Shown: positions 1-9,272, counted from the first letter of the stretch. The stretch is 64,000 nucleotides of DNA from Octadecabacter temperatus (GCF_001187845.1 NZ_CP012160.1:2604001-2668000); one strand, 5' to 3'. The notes: generated by a model from the sequence alone, not told the origin. Translations and numbers: made by a program.

Positions 1-669
1 CGCGCCCATACGCCCCTGCCCGTCCTTGGCAAAATGTTCCGCCATCTGGCCGAAAACGCCTCTGTGCCCGTCGTCGCCCATCTCGATCACGGCTACACTT
101 ACGATGAGTGCGCCGAAGCCCTGGATTCTGGCTTTACCTCGCTGATGTTCGACGGGTCGCGCAAACCCTTCGACGACAACGTAGCCGAAACTAAACGCAT
201 CGCCGATATGGCCCATGCTGCAGGCATTTCCTGTGAGGGCGAGATCGGGTTTGTGGGTTATGCCGAGGGTGAGGCTTCCGCAGGCACAGACCCTGCTGAG
301 GCCGCCAAATTTGCTCTAGAAACGGGCGTTGACGCGATGGCAATTTCGGTTGGTAACGTGCACCTGCAAGAAGAAAAAGAAGGCGGGCTAGACGAAGGGC
401 GCATCGCCGAAATTCAGGCCGTGACAAACGTGCCGTTGGTGATCCATGGCGGCTCTGGTGTACCTGTGGAACAGCGTGCTCGTCTGGCGCGCAACACAAA
501 CATCTGCAAATTCAACATCGGGACCGAATTGCGCATGGCGTTCGGCGCCGCTCTGCGTGATGCCGTCTCCGCCGACTCCAAAAGGTTCGACCGTGTGTCG
601 ATCCTTAAAGACACCGAAACCCCCATGATTGCCGCCGCACGCCGCGTGCTGGCTCCGCTCAAAGGATAA
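1..669 (+). CDS. class II (zinc) aldolase, fructose-bisphosphate/tagatose-bisphosphate type, 5' truncated
   Basis: The reading frame is open from the first base, so the N-terminus lies outside the window; 222 residues are visible. Class II aldolases cleave ketose bisphosphates through a bound zinc ion. Zinc and phosphate-loop signatures are visible in the expected order: VVAHLDHG, CEGEIG, VIHGGSG and FNIGTELR. The next gene begins 4 bases after the stop and is an inositol-dehydrogenase homologue. This suggests the aldolase acts at the end of an inositol or polyol pathway rather than in glycolysis, but the exact ketose phosphate is an inference. Confidence 0.85.
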   Translation, partial: RAHTPLPVLGKMFRHLAENASVPVVAHLDHGYTYDECAEALDSGFTSLMFDGSRKPFDDNVAETKRIADMAHAAGISCEGEIGFVGYAEGEASAGTDPAEAAKFALETGVDAMAISVGNVHLQEEKEGGLDEGRIAEIQAVTNVPLVIHGGSGVPVEQRARLARNTNICKFNIGTELRMAFGAALRDAVSADSKRFDRVSILKDTETPMIAAARRVLAPLKG

Positions 670-673
670 CAGA

Positions 674-1669
674 ATGCTCAACGTCGGACTTTTGGGATGT
701 GGACGGATCGGCCAAGTTCACGGTGCGACCCTTTCAGGAATGAAAACAGCGCGCACTGTAGCTGTGTCTGACTTTCTGCCCGAAGCAGCGAACGCACTGG
801 CCAGCCAATTGAATGCGAAGGTCATGACCAGCGATCAGATGCTCGAAGATCCTGGCATCGACGCCGTCGTCATCGGCACGCCAACAACCACCCATTACGA
901 CCTGATCCACAAGGCCGCCGCGCACGGAAAAGCAATCTTCTGCGAGAAGCCCGTCGACCTCTCCGTCGATCGTATCCGAGAGTGCCTCTCCGCCGTTGAG
1001 GTGGCTGGCGTGCCTTTCATGGTGGCCTTCAACCGCCGTTTTGACCCCAGCTTTGCGCACCTTCAAAAACAGATATCCGATCAAGTCATCGGCGACGTTG
1101 AGCTCGTCACGATCCTGTCGCGAGATCCAGCGCCACCGCCCATCGGATACATCAAAACCTCAGGCGGGATTTTCCGAGATATGATGATCCACGATCTTGA
1201 TATGGCCCGGTTCTTGCTTGGCGAAGAGCCCGTGGAATTGACCGCTGAAGCCTCTTGTTTAGTGGACCCCGCGATTGGCGAGGCGGGGGATTTCGACACT
1301 GCTGTGGTGACCCTGAAGACCGCGAATGGCAAGATATGCCAGATTAGCAATTCGCGCCGCGCAACCTATGGTTATGATCAACGGATCGAAGTGCATGGCT
1401 CAAAGGGTATGCTGCGTGCGGACAATATGCTCGAAAATTCGGTTCAGCTGGCGACAGGCGCAGGCCACCAAACTGCCGCGACCCAACCCTTCTTTCTGGA
1501 ACGCTATGCAGCTGCCTATCGTGCGGAAATGGAACATTTCGTCTCCTGCATTGCAGCCGGCGTGCCGATAGCTCCAACTGGTGAGGACGGGCTGAAAGCC
1601 CAGATCCTCGCTGATGCTGCAGATGCCGCAGCACGAGACGGTTTGCGTCGCTCACTTTCGCAAACCTAA
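674..1669 (+). CDS. iolG: inositol 2-dehydrogenase family oxidoreductase (Gfo/Idh/MocA)
   Basis: 331 residues. It matches NAD-dependent myo-inositol 2-dehydrogenase, which oxidises myo-inositol to scyllo-inosose. The N-terminal Rossmann motif GLLGCGRIG is at residues 5-13, the EKP motif with the catalytic lysine at 91-93, and the D169/H173 pair in FRDMMIHDLD matches the catalytic Asp and His of IolG. The frame opens 45 bases earlier at a start inside the aldolase gene; the ATG at 674 is chosen because it follows the aldolase stop by 4 bases and gives the family's usual N-terminus. Specificity for inositol over another polyol cannot be proved from sequence. Confidence 0.8.
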   Translation: MLNVGLLGCGRIGQVHGATLSGMKTARTVAVSDFLPEAANALASQLNAKVMTSDQMLEDPGIDAVVIGTPTTTHYDLIHKAAAHGKAIFCEKPVDLSVDRIRECLSAVEVAGVPFMVAFNRRFDPSFAHLQKQISDQVIGDVELVTILSRDPAPPPIGYIKTSGGIFRDMMIHDLDMARFLLGEEPVELTAEASCLVDPAIGEAGDFDTAVVTLKTANGKICQISNSRRATYGYDQRIEVHGSKGMLRADNMLENSVQLATGAGHQTAATQPFFLERYAAAYRAEMEHFVSCIAAGVPIAPTGEDGLKAQILADAADAAARDGLRRSLSQT

Positions 1670-1853
1670 GTTCGCGGATCGACGGTTTTTCCAGCGCAGT
1701 TTGTAACTGTAGCGGCGCCATCATGGCCTTGTCTAAAAGTGACATTGCGGCGATTTCTTTCTTGGAAAAAGCAATCTGTTACAAGGCATTGCGAAGAGTT
1801 TTCCGCTAGCCGCTTGGGAGCACTTGAGCTTCGTTGCAAAACCATCGAGGTCT

Positions 1854-2924
1854 TTACTGACAGATCGGTAGGGGGCTGTAGTTCGGTGCGGGCAATGAGG
1901 CGCGCCATTCTCGAATTATCGGCTCAAGTTGGCGTTTAGGCCAGAACCGTGGTGCGCCAATTTGGTTAAGGCACGAGCTGTTCCAATAATGCCCGTCTAC
2001 AGAAGGTGAACGCCCATTGTTTACCGAAGTTGCAATCGCATTGATGTCTCGCGACTCTGGGTAAATGTACAGCGACGTCCGGTTCCCATCGACCAGCGAG
2101 ATAATTTGCTGTGACACGTCTTCCGACCACGTCGTGCACCCGTTGCTTCGCCCACTCGTATAATCAATCAGCCGACCGAGCCGCACAAATCCATCCTCGT
2201 CCGCGTGGGGACTGCTGGGCACTGACATCCGACATTGTGACCGCACAAACGCCGCCATATGCCCGCCAATCGCGCGATCCCGTGCATTCGACGTCTCTCT
2301 CATCCCGTCAAACACGAGGAACGTCCGGTTGAACGGGACAGTTTGACCGCCCTGTCTAATGTAACCTTTATGAGACGTGCGCGCCTCAGCTGTGAGGTAC
2401 GCGCCCCCCATCGTCAAGTTCGACCCGAGCGCATTGCTAAAGTGGCGCGCGCATTCCCGTCCATTCGAGAAATCCGCCCCAGGTATGCTGCGCCCGTTCC
2501 CGTATCCAGACGACACTGCCGTAAACGACCCCTGCTCTTCACAAATAATGTAATATCGCTGGGTTGGCGTCCCTCGAGAGGACGTACTCGGCCGTGTCGC
2601 GTCCATAGCCATATAGCACGGATTTCGAACACCGGCGCGCCGTACCTGTTGACGATAAAGATCACGCGCGCGTTCAAGGACCACAGGCGCAATCTGCCCT
2701 TCACCGGTCCCGACATGCTGTTGCAGCCATGAAGGAGTTTCGCGTGACAACGATTGCGCCGAAGCGGGCGATTGAACCGCAATCAAACCCACCAACATCA
2801 GCGCAAGCCAAGTACCGTGGAACAGCCGCTTAACTTCTGAACCTGCGCTTACTGTGCCAACGCTTGTTTCGTTACCACACGCCGGTTTAGCGCGAACCTT
2901 CCCAGCCACGTTCCAACCAATCAT
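1854..2924 (-). CDS. exported L,D-transpeptidase-like protein (YkuD_2-type)
   Basis: 356 residues. It resembles the murein L,D-transpeptidase catalytic domain family, which would act on peptidoglycan in the periplasm. A hydrophobic segment followed by ASAQS, about residues 35-57, looks like a signal peptide preceded by an unusually long, basic N-terminal stretch; a GTG near residue 31 (VKRLFHG) is an alternative start. The centre carries HKGYIRQGG and FDGMRETSNARDRAIGGHMA, and a cysteine occurs in SNGCTTWS where the family has its catalytic Ser-x-Gly-Cys. The ATG at 2924 is preferred over an upstream GTG because the GGAGG ribosome site overlaps that GTG. The gene stands alone, convergent with iolG. 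Confidence 0.65.
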   Translation of the reverse strand: MIGWNVAGKVRAKPACGNETSVGTVSAGSEVKRLFHGTWLALMLVGLIAVQSPASAQSLSRETPSWLQQHVGTGEGQIAPVVLERARDLYRQQVRRAGVRNPCYMAMDATRPSTSSRGTPTQRYYIICEEQGSFTAVSSGYGNGRSIPGADFSNGRECARHFSNALGSNLTMGGAYLTAEARTSHKGYIRQGGQTVPFNRTFLVFDGMRETSNARDRAIGGHMAAFVRSQCRMSVPSSPHADEDGFVRLGRLIDYTSGRSNGCTTWSEDVSQQIISLVDGNRTSLYIYPESRDINAIATSVNNGRSPSVDGHYWNSSCLNQIGAPRFWPKRQLEPIIREWRASLPAPNYSPLPICQ

Positions 2925-3571
2925 GAGCACCTCCTACCTACGCATTGTCTATGACCTTAACAAAAGCAGGTCAGCGCTGGATAGCCTTTAGAGGGCGTTC
3001 ACTTGGAATAACCGGACCTCGCTGTACCGACATAGCGCTTTAGTTCAGCTTTCAACCCGCTGGGTCACTGAAGTCTAAAAAGGACTTCGTTAAGTTGGCC
3101 GCGTGTCAAACAGCTACTGTTCAAGCCGCATTGACCCGTCTGTGCCTTGGTAAAGTTTGATCCAAGCGCGCCTGTTCACATCATCTGTATCGGGGTAATC
3201 CAATCTGAAGTGGCTGCCGCGGCTTTCCGCGCGCATTAGGGATGCCCGCATCTTCATCGACGCTTTCTTGATGTACAATACAAAATTGGGGATCATTATT
3301 CACTGAAGCGTCTGTGTGACCCAAGCAGGACCATTGCCCGCGTTGCGCCGAAATTGGCGTTAGTTTCAAAGCCAACGGGTGGTGAACCAAGTGCTCCGCC
3401 CTCGAAAGAGGGTAGGCCATTTGCTCCTCCGCCTTCGCCGTCACCGCCGGGCGCACCAACGTCGCGTTGGAATTCTCTCGGGGTTTGCGGGCCACCCTCA
3501 ACTTCAACAATTTCTCCATCGCTTGGTTGTGAGCCGGACCCACGATCAGATTGTGCAGTTTTTCACATATC
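2925..3571. other. gene-poor stretch of about 650 bases
   Basis: This interval holds the promoter region of the L,D-transpeptidase-like gene at its left end and the flavoprotein remnant at 3114-3296. No other credible gene is seen. A minus-strand open frame at 3181-3594 overlaps the end of the VOC gene and matches nothing I recognise, so it is treated as non-coding. Confidence 0.5.
3114..3296 (-). pseudogene. remnant of a fumarate reductase/succinate dehydrogenase-type flavoprotein (C-terminal tail)
   Basis: The 60-residue frame contains RASLMRAESRGSHFRLDYP followed by DTDD, which closely resembles the conserved C-terminal helix domain of fumarate reductase/succinate dehydrogenase-type FAD proteins (family pattern R..L.R.ESRG.H.R.DYP..DD). 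No FAD-binding N-terminal part lies upstream in any frame, so only a tail survives. It sits just downstream of the VOC gene on the same strand, suggesting that a longer operon once ran here and suffered a deletion. Confidence 0.5.
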
Positions 3572-3958
3572 TTACTCGCGTCCGGCCATCTCATCTGAGT
3601 GGAAATCTATGTGAATGTGGTTTCCGTCCACATCTTCTAAGTTAACCTGCACAATGGGCACGCCAGGAACACGGTCAACTGAATGACGAATATCAGCCTG
3701 TGTTAAACGTTCAGTCAATTCGGTCAAACCAGTGGCCCGAAGCGCGAAGTGTTCGATCTTAGGCTCGATTGAAGCGCATTCCTCAGCCACTTCGACAAGA
3801 TGAATGACAGGATTCTCCGCGATGTAGATCCAAGCTCCCGCAAACGGGAAATCTGGCCGCGCTCCAGACCTTAGTCCAAGAACGTTTTCGTAAAAACGGA
3901 CCATTTCGGCCAACTTGGCAGTTCGGACATTTACATGATCGAGACCGAGCATTTTCAT
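3572..3958 (-). CDS. VOC superfamily (glyoxalase/dioxygenase-like) protein
   Basis: 128 residues, the length of a single vicinal-oxygen-chelate domain module pair. It begins LGLDHVNVRT followed by MVRFYENVLGLRSG, the usual first beta-alpha-beta unit with a metal-ligand histidine, and ends DVDGNHIHIDFH, matching the last strand with a second ligand. VOC proteins include glyoxalase I, ring-cleavage dioxygenases and epimerases; this short single-domain form is most like the glyoxalase I or lactoylglutathione-lyase-like group. It lies 172 bases downstream of the GST gene on the same strand, so it may belong to the same catabolic unit. The substrate is unknown. Confidence 0.75.
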   Translation of the reverse strand: MKMLGLDHVNVRTAKLAEMVRFYENVLGLRSGARPDFPFAGAWIYIAENPVIHLVEVAEECASIEPKIEHFALRATGLTELTERLTQADIRHSVDRVPGVPIVQVNLEDVDGNHIHIDFHSDEMAGRE

Positions 3959-4130
3959 TTAGCGCTTCTCATTCTTGTTAGGTACCGGTTGGTTTGCCCG
4001 CTGAAATCAGAGGCTAACGTGCGAAATTCAGGAATAACTCCACTCATTTTCGTGCACACGAAGGCCCAACCAATCGAGCATGATCCACCCAAAATTGGGG
4101 CGCGCAAGACCAATCGGTTCCCAATCATTC

Positions 4131-4934
4131 TTACAAACCTCCAAAGGCGCGAATGCCGGTGCCCTCTTCGCAACGCTTCATGGTGTAGTCGTCAAACGCG
4201 TTTTGAACTTCTTTCGGCTGCCATGAAAGCAAGGCTTCGTCATAGCTTGGCCGCGCTTTCACCCGCGCAAACCACGAGGTCAGATTTGGAACTGCCTCAT
4301 AGGGCCAACCCATCAATCCATAACGATGGATAATAGGAACCCATGCGATATCCGACAGCGAGAAAACGTCGCCCGAAAGATAAGGACGTCCGTCAGCTAG
4401 CCGGGCCTCAAGCACCTTCAATGCGGCATCAGTTCGACGCACTGCGAAGTCGACCCGATCGCGTTCGAAACCAGCCTGAAAATCGAGATAAAACTGACGC
4501 AGCCAAGCATTCTTGTGGTTCTCCTGAAAAGCGCGCCCGCGATCCAGGTCCGCGGGCGGTGCGCCGCGAAATAGAAACTCGAATGTGAGCAGCTTCAGAT
4601 CCAGTTGTACGCCATCCGCAAGGGCAAGCAGATCAGCGTCAGCGGCCATCAAATCATCATTTTTTCCACCCAGATGCTGAATGATATCAACGGACTCGAT
4701 ATAAAGTTTGCCATCATCAACAAGCGCAGGAACGACCCCTTTGGGATGGATCGCCTGATACTCCTCTGTCGCGTGCTCGCCTGCCTCTAGGTTAACCAAA
4801 TGGCTCTCGTAGGTGCGGCCAAGTTCAGCCAAGACCAAGCGAACCCGCTGCGAGCAACTCGATAGCGGTGCGTGCCATAAATGCAGTTCCGTTAGACCCG
4901 TGAGCGTGCTGTTGAGTGTTTGTATCTGTGGCAT
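4131..4934 (-). CDS. glutathione S-transferase family protein
   Basis: 267 residues, slightly longer than typical GSTs. A thioredoxin-like N-domain begins ELHLWHAPLSSCSQRVRLVL, with the cis-proline and SNAIL-equivalent region at KGVVPAL and IESVDIIQHL. An all-helical C-domain follows, with LSDIAWVPIIHRYGLMGWP. The cysteine-containing active-site loop (SSCSQ) suggests a Beta/Omega-like rather than Ser/Tyr enzyme. It starts 17 bases after the BKACE stop and is probably the last or second-last gene of the catabolic operon. A detoxification or cofactor role on a pathway intermediate is inferred. Confidence 0.8.
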   Translation of the reverse strand: MPQIQTLNSTLTGLTELHLWHAPLSSCSQRVRLVLAELGRTYESHLVNLEAGEHATEEYQAIHPKGVVPALVDDGKLYIESVDIIQHLGGKNDDLMAADADLLALADGVQLDLKLLTFEFLFRGAPPADLDRGRAFQENHKNAWLRQFYLDFQAGFERDRVDFAVRRTDAALKVLEARLADGRPYLSGDVFSLSDIAWVPIIHRYGLMGWPYEAVPNLTSWFARVKARPSYDEALLSWQPKEVQNAFDDYTMKRCEEGTGIRAFGGL

Positions 4935-4951
4935 TTTCTCACCCGTTTTGC

Positions 4952-5890
4952 CTAGAACGCGACCCGATCGCCACCCTTGAGGTCAAGAATTTCCCGCGCC
5001 TCATCTGGCGTAGCTACCTCACACCCCAAATCTTCAACGATGCGACGGATCTTGGCGACTTGTTGCGCATTGCTTTCAGCGAGCTTGCCGCGTGAGATGA
5101 ACAGGCTGTCTTCGAGACCCACACGTACGTTGCCACCCATCTGGCTGGCTGTCGTTCCCAGTGTCATCTGAGACCCGCCTGCCCCAAGGACCGACCAACG
5201 GTAGTCATCGCCAAAAAGACGGTCGGCAGTGCGTTTCATGAACACCAGATTGTCGATCTCCGGCCCGATACCACCCAGGATGCCAAAGATAAACTGGATG
5301 AAAACCGGCGCTTTGAACAATCCGATATCCATACAGAATTTCAGGTTATAAAGGTGGCCGACGTCATAGCACTCATGTTCGAACTTGACGTCGTGCGGGG
5401 CGAGGGTTTCGGCGGCCTCTTTGATATCCCTGAACGTGTTGCGGAAGATATTGCCGTCAGAATTCTCGACGTAATCCTTTTCCCAGTCAAACTTCCAATC
5501 ATCGTCTTTATAGCGCCCAGCGAGCGGGTGGAACGAAAAGTTCATTGAGCCCATGTTCATCGAACACATCTCTGGCGAGAACGTCTTGGCGGGATTGATC
5601 CGGTCCTGAATCGACAACGTTAGTGACCCGCCAGTCGAAATATTCACAACTGCATCTGTCGCCTGCTTAATGCGCGGCAAGAACGGCGCGAAATCGTCAA
5701 TCGCGACCGAGGGTGCACCGGTTTCGTTGTCACGCGCGTGAAGGTGCAAGATAGATGCGCCCGCTTCGGCAGCTTCCAAGGCCTGCTGTGCAATATCGTC
5801 ATAGGTATAAGGCAGTGCGTCTGACATCGTTGGCGTATGAATTGCCCCCGTGACCGCGCAAGTGATGATTGTCTTTTGCTTCTTGGCCAT
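4952..5890 (-). CDS. BKACE family beta-keto acid cleavage enzyme (DUF849)
   Basis: 312 residues. Family members are zinc enzymes that condense a beta-keto acid with acetyl-CoA and split it to acetoacetate and a new acyl-CoA. The zinc-binding HLHARD motif lies at residues 49-54 after the GASILHLH strand, and the C-terminal VRVGLEDSLFISRG holds the conserved glutamate. It is 2 bases downstream of livM and in the same run as a hydroxyacyl dehydrogenase gene, suggesting that the dehydrogenase makes the keto acid cleaved here. The actual keto acid (for example 3-keto-5-aminohexanoate or dehydrocarnitine in known members) cannot be told from the sequence. Confidence 0.88.
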   Translation of the reverse strand: MAKKQKTIITCAVTGAIHTPTMSDALPYTYDDIAQQALEAAEAGASILHLHARDNETGAPSVAIDDFAPFLPRIKQATDAVVNISTGGSLTLSIQDRINPAKTFSPEMCSMNMGSMNFSFHPLAGRYKDDDWKFDWEKDYVENSDGNIFRNTFRDIKEAAETLAPHDVKFEHECYDVGHLYNLKFCMDIGLFKAPVFIQFIFGILGGIGPEIDNLVFMKRTADRLFGDDYRWSVLGAGGSQMTLGTTASQMGGNVRVGLEDSLFISRGKLAESNAQQVAKIRRIVEDLGCEVATPDEAREILDLKGGDRVAF

Positions 5891-5892
5891 GG

Positions 5893-6921
5893 TTAGGCTC
5901 CTTTTGACGAATTTGATTTCTTGACACGAAAGCTAAGCGGGAACAGTTCGAGATCGAAACGGCCCCGCACGAGGCCCCAAATCCCATTCGGGGCCTTGAG
6001 CATGATTAAAATCGCCACGACCCCCAGCACCATGAGATAAATCGTTCCAAGATCAGCCAGTGATTCACGAAGTGCAAAGAAAATTAGCGTGCCGATGATC
6101 GGCCCTTCGATCGTGCCAATCCCGCCGATCACAACGATGAAAATGACAAAGGCCGTCCAATCATTCACCGAAAACGCAGCATCGGGCGAGATACGCAACT
6201 TTTGCAGAAAAATGAGCGCGCCAACCATTGCTGTGAGGGCTGCGGTCACAACGTATACGATGAACTTTGTGCGCCAGATGTCGATCCCGAGCGATCCCGC
6301 CGCCAGTTCATTGTCGCGAATAGCCGTTAACGCCAGCCCATTGCGCGAGCGCAGGAACAGGTACACGGCAACAATCACAATAACTGCCGCCCCAAGCGCA
6401 AGCCAGTAGCTAAGATGTTCGCGACCGGAACGGGACTCGGACAAGGATTTCACAATTCCCGCAGGAAGGGACGAGCCTGACCCACCGCCGAGCGAACTGA
6501 TCTGCGCAAACGAAAGCCGGAAAACTTCGGCGATGACCCATGTGCCAATCGCGAAATAGGCGCCGCGTAGCCGGAAAATAAGCAGCGCGACAGGCACTGC
6601 AATTAAAGCGCCTAGAACGCCAGCAACAAGAATGGCTCCGATCGGATGCAGCCCACCAAAGATCGTAAGTGCGAAAAGCATGTAGCCACCAAACCCGACA
6701 TAGGCTTGTTGCCCAACGGATACGAGGCCAGCATAACCTGCCATCAAATTCCATAAACTAGCCAGTGCGAGATAAAGGAACAATTCCCCCAAAAGTCGCA
6801 TATCAGCGCGGCCTGCCCACAGAGGTGCTGCGATCAAAACAACCAAAATTAGCAGGCCGAGAACAGCAGCGATCTTGGTCGCGCGCGAAGTACGGGTTAC
6901 ATGATAGTCCGAAAGGTTCAT
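5893..6921 (-). CDS. livM: branched-chain amino acid-type ABC transporter permease LivM
   Basis: 342 residues, an inner-membrane permease of the HAAT family. It has about ten hydrophobic segments and the conserved LivM region LMAGYAGLVSVGQQAYVGFG near residue 61. The EAA-type cytoplasmic loop is seen around TAIRDNELAAGSLGID. It overlaps livH by 4 bases (ATGA), so the two permeases are translationally coupled. With LivH, LivF, LivG and the periplasmic binding protein it forms a complete importer; the substrate is probably the compound catabolised by the flanking enzymes rather than leucine. Confidence 0.92.
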   Translation of the reverse strand: MNLSDYHVTRTSRATKIAAVLGLLILVVLIAAPLWAGRADMRLLGELFLYLALASLWNLMAGYAGLVSVGQQAYVGFGGYMLFALTIFGGLHPIGAILVAGVLGALIAVPVALLIFRLRGAYFAIGTWVIAEVFRLSFAQISSLGGGSGSSLPAGIVKSLSESRSGREHLSYWLALGAAVIVIVAVYLFLRSRNGLALTAIRDNELAAGSLGIDIWRTKFIVYVVTAALTAMVGALIFLQKLRISPDAAFSVNDWTAFVIFIVVIGGIGTIEGPIIGTLIFFALRESLADLGTIYLMVLGVVAILIMLKAPNGIWGLVRGRFDLELFPLSFRVKKSNSSKGA

Positions 6922-7781
6922 CCGCTTATCCTCGGGAAAAGGCCGTTGGGCCGCACAGCTAAAATTGCAAGGAACACAAGGTGACCCGCGAGCAGTTGCC
7001 AGCCCGGATCAATCTTCGCACCGATCGTTTGCGCCACTCCCAAGATTACACCCCCAGCAAGCGTCCCCCAAAGGTTACCCAATCCACCGATGATGACAGC
7101 TTCAAAGCCAAAGATGAGCCGCCCACCGCCGACGGACGGATCAAAACTTGTGCGTATGCCGAGCATGATGCCAGCAATCGCCGTCACGCCTAAGGCTAAC
7201 GCCATCGCCAACCCAAAGATGTGCCGCTTGTTCAACCCCATGAGCTGAGCGATTTCCTGGTTGTCTGAAGTCGCGCGGAACGCTCGACCAAGCGCGGTCC
7301 GGTAAAATGTCCACTGGAGCGAAGCGATCACAACGACCGCCATCGCGAACGTCAGGAGAGGCAAAAGGCCCAAAGACAACCCGCCAATCGGAACACTGGC
7401 CGTTTCAAGCGCGCCAGCGTTCATCTTTTGAGGGTCTGCTGTGTAAATCTCGAGTAATGCGTTCTGCAAGATAACCGACAATCCAAAGGTAACCAGCAAA
7501 GGTGGAAGAAGGTCCCCGCCCAGCGTTTGGTTCAATATCCCACGTTGCAAAACGTAGCCGATGATCGCCATGCAAGGCACAACAATAAAGAGTGCCAGCA
7601 AAGGATGAATGCCCAAGACGGCTGTAACGCTCAACCCGAGATAGGCCCCAAGCACGATCATGTCGCCATGCGCGATGTTGACCAAACGCATCACACCAAA
7701 AATCAACGACAGTCCTGCCGCGAAAAGCGCATAGAGCCCACCCAGCAAAATCCCTTGAACAACTGCATTTACCCAATCCAT
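6918..7781 (-). CDS. livH: branched-chain amino acid-type ABC transporter permease LivH
   Basis: 287 residues with eight or so membrane segments. The family signature GVMRLVNIAHGDMIVLGAYL lies near residue 29, and GRAFRATSDNQEIAQLMGLN is the EAA-like coupling loop. It starts 1 base after the livF stop and ends overlapping livM, so expression is clearly coupled with the ATPases and partner permease. Confidence 0.92.
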   Translation of the reverse strand: MDWVNAVVQGILLGGLYALFAAGLSLIFGVMRLVNIAHGDMIVLGAYLGLSVTAVLGIHPLLALFIVVPCMAIIGYVLQRGILNQTLGGDLLPPLLVTFGLSVILQNALLEIYTADPQKMNAGALETASVPIGGLSLGLLPLLTFAMAVVVIASLQWTFYRTALGRAFRATSDNQEIAQLMGLNKRHIFGLAMALALGVTAIAGIMLGIRTSFDPSVGGGRLIFGFEAVIIGGLGNLWGTLAGGVILGVAQTIGAKIDPGWQLLAGHLVFLAILAVRPNGLFPRISG

Positions 7782-7782
7782 G

Positions 7783-8490
7783 TTATTCTACTCCGAAATA
7801 GGCGCGCGAAATGTCTTCACGGGCGACTGTTGCCGAAGGCCCGCTCAACGAGACGTGGCCTTCCTGAAGACAGTAAAATCGACTTGAAACAGCCAGCGCC
7901 TTCGAGATGTCTTGCTCCACGATCAGCGCACTCATACCTTCGCCGATGATACCGGGAAGCGCGTCGTAGATGTCTTTGATGATGATTGGAGCAAGGCCGA
8001 GGCTGATCTCGTCGAACAGGATCAAATCAGGGTTCGACATCAAAGCCCGGCCAATCGCGACCATCTGTTGTTGGCCACCTGACAGCGACGTTGACTGCTG
8101 CGCACGGCGCTCTTTCAAGATCGGGAACAGTTTGTAGATTGCCTGCAAAGACCACGGGCCCTTGCGGCCAATTTGACCACCGATGATCAGGTTCTCCTCG
8201 ACTGACAACGAGGGAAATAACTGTCGACCTTCTGGCACCAACGCGATGCCCCTCTCCGCAATCTGGTCTGCCCGCAACGCGCCAACAGGCTCGCTTCGGT
8301 ATTTAACCATTTCAGCTTCATTGCTGTTTAGTCCAGAAATCGAGCGTAAAAGGGTCGTCTTGCCCGCGCCGTTCGCCCCAATAATCGCGAGAACCTCGCC
8401 CTCGGCGACTTCGAGATCGATCCCGAATAGAGCTTGAAAGTCCCCATAATGGGCCTCAAGGCCGTTGATTTGCAAACTGGGTTCAGACAT
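7783..8490 (-). CDS. livF: ABC transporter ATPase LivF
   Basis: 235 residues. Walker A GANGAGKTT, signature LSGGQQQM, Walker B LILFDEISLGL and an H-loop-like VEQD are all present. The open frame extends upstream to 8574, but the ATG at 8490 is chosen: it gives the usual LivF N-terminus (MSEPSLQINGLEAHYG) and overlaps the livG stop by 8 bases. In most LivF proteins the Walker B ends in DEP; here it is DEI, a modest departure that LivG also shows. Confidence 0.92.
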   Translation of the reverse strand: MSEPSLQINGLEAHYGDFQALFGIDLEVAEGEVLAIIGANGAGKTTLLRSISGLNSNEAEMVKYRSEPVGALRADQIAERGIALVPEGRQLFPSLSVEENLIIGGQIGRKGPWSLQAIYKLFPILKERRAQQSTSLSGGQQQMVAIGRALMSNPDLILFDEISLGLAPIIIKDIYDALPGIIGEGMSALIVEQDISKALAVSSRFYCLQEGHVSLSGPSATVAREDISRAYFGVE

Positions 8491-9211
8491 CGGCTTCAAT
8501 CCCAAGATAAATCTCCTGAACTTCAGGGCTTTGCATGATAGCGTGCGGTTCGCCCTCGGCGATTTTCTTGCCAAAATCGATGACGATCAGACGGTCCACG
8601 ACGGCGAGTAACGCGTGAACGACGTGCTCGATCCAAATGATCGTCACGCCGCTTGCGTGGATGTCTTTGATTGTTTGCACCAGCGAGGTGCATTCCGCCT
8701 CCGTTAGGCCACCGGCGATCTCGTCCAGCATCAGCAACTTGGGTTTGGCGCAGAGCGCACGTGTTAGTTCCAATCGCTTGCGGCCCAGTAGCGTAAGACC
8801 ACCTGCCAACGTATTCGCGCGATCGAGCAGTTCGGTTTGTTCCAAGACCTCAAGGCAAAATTCTTCCGCAACATGACCAGACAAGCCAGCCGCTTGAGTC
8901 GCAGCGATCATCGCGTTTTCAAAGACGGTCATCCCCGAAAAAGGTTGTGGTACCTGAAAGCTGCGGGCCATCCCAGAACGGCAACGTTTTGCCGCGCTCA
9001 TCGGTGTAACATTCTGCCCGTCGAAGTGCACAGTGCCGGAGTTGGGTTTCAGCGTTCCAGTGATCAGATTGAACATAGACGTCTTACCGGCCCCATTCGG
9101 GCCAATAACACCAAGCGCTTCTCCGGCTTCGACACCAAAACTCAGGTCATCGGCAACGGTAACCGCCCCGAAAGATTTAGACACTCGGTCTAGTTGAAGA
9201 ATTGCCGTCAT
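8483..9211 (-). CDS. livG: ABC transporter ATPase LivG
   Basis: 242 residues. Walker A GPNGAGKTS, the LivG insertion with RSFQVPQPFSGMTV, Walker B LLMLDEIAGGL and H-loop IWIEHVV are visible. The canonical signature LSGGQ is replaced by LTLLGRKRLE, as is common in LivG proteins, which have degenerate signatures such as LSYGQQR. It is the first ATPase after the binding-protein gene, separated from it by a strong stem-loop. Confidence 0.92.
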   Translation of the reverse strand: MTAILQLDRVSKSFGAVTVADDLSFGVEAGEALGVIGPNGAGKTSMFNLITGTLKPNSGTVHFDGQNVTPMSAAKRCRSGMARSFQVPQPFSGMTVFENAMIAATQAAGLSGHVAEEFCLEVLEQTELLDRANTLAGGLTLLGRKRLELTRALCAKPKLLMLDEIAGGLTEAECTSLVQTIKDIHASGVTIIWIEHVVHALLAVVDRLIVIDFGKKIAEGEPHAIMQSPEVQEIYLGIEADV

Positions 9212-9232
9212 CGTTCCCTCGTCGTTATGTTT

Positions 9233-9261
9233 CCAACCGCGCCTCGTTTGGGCGCGGTTGG
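9233..9261 (-). terminator. intercistronic stem-loop between livK and livG
   Basis: CCAACCGCGCC at 9233-9243 and GGCGCGGTTGG at 9251-9261 form a perfect 11-bp stem with a 7-base loop, directly after the stop of the binding-protein gene. On the minus transcript it is followed by only a short, mixed tail, so partial termination or 3'-end protection of the binding-protein mRNA is likelier than full termination. Such hairpins are commonly used to make binding protein in excess over membrane components. Confidence 0.65.
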
Positions 9262-9272
9262 ATGTTCTTCTT

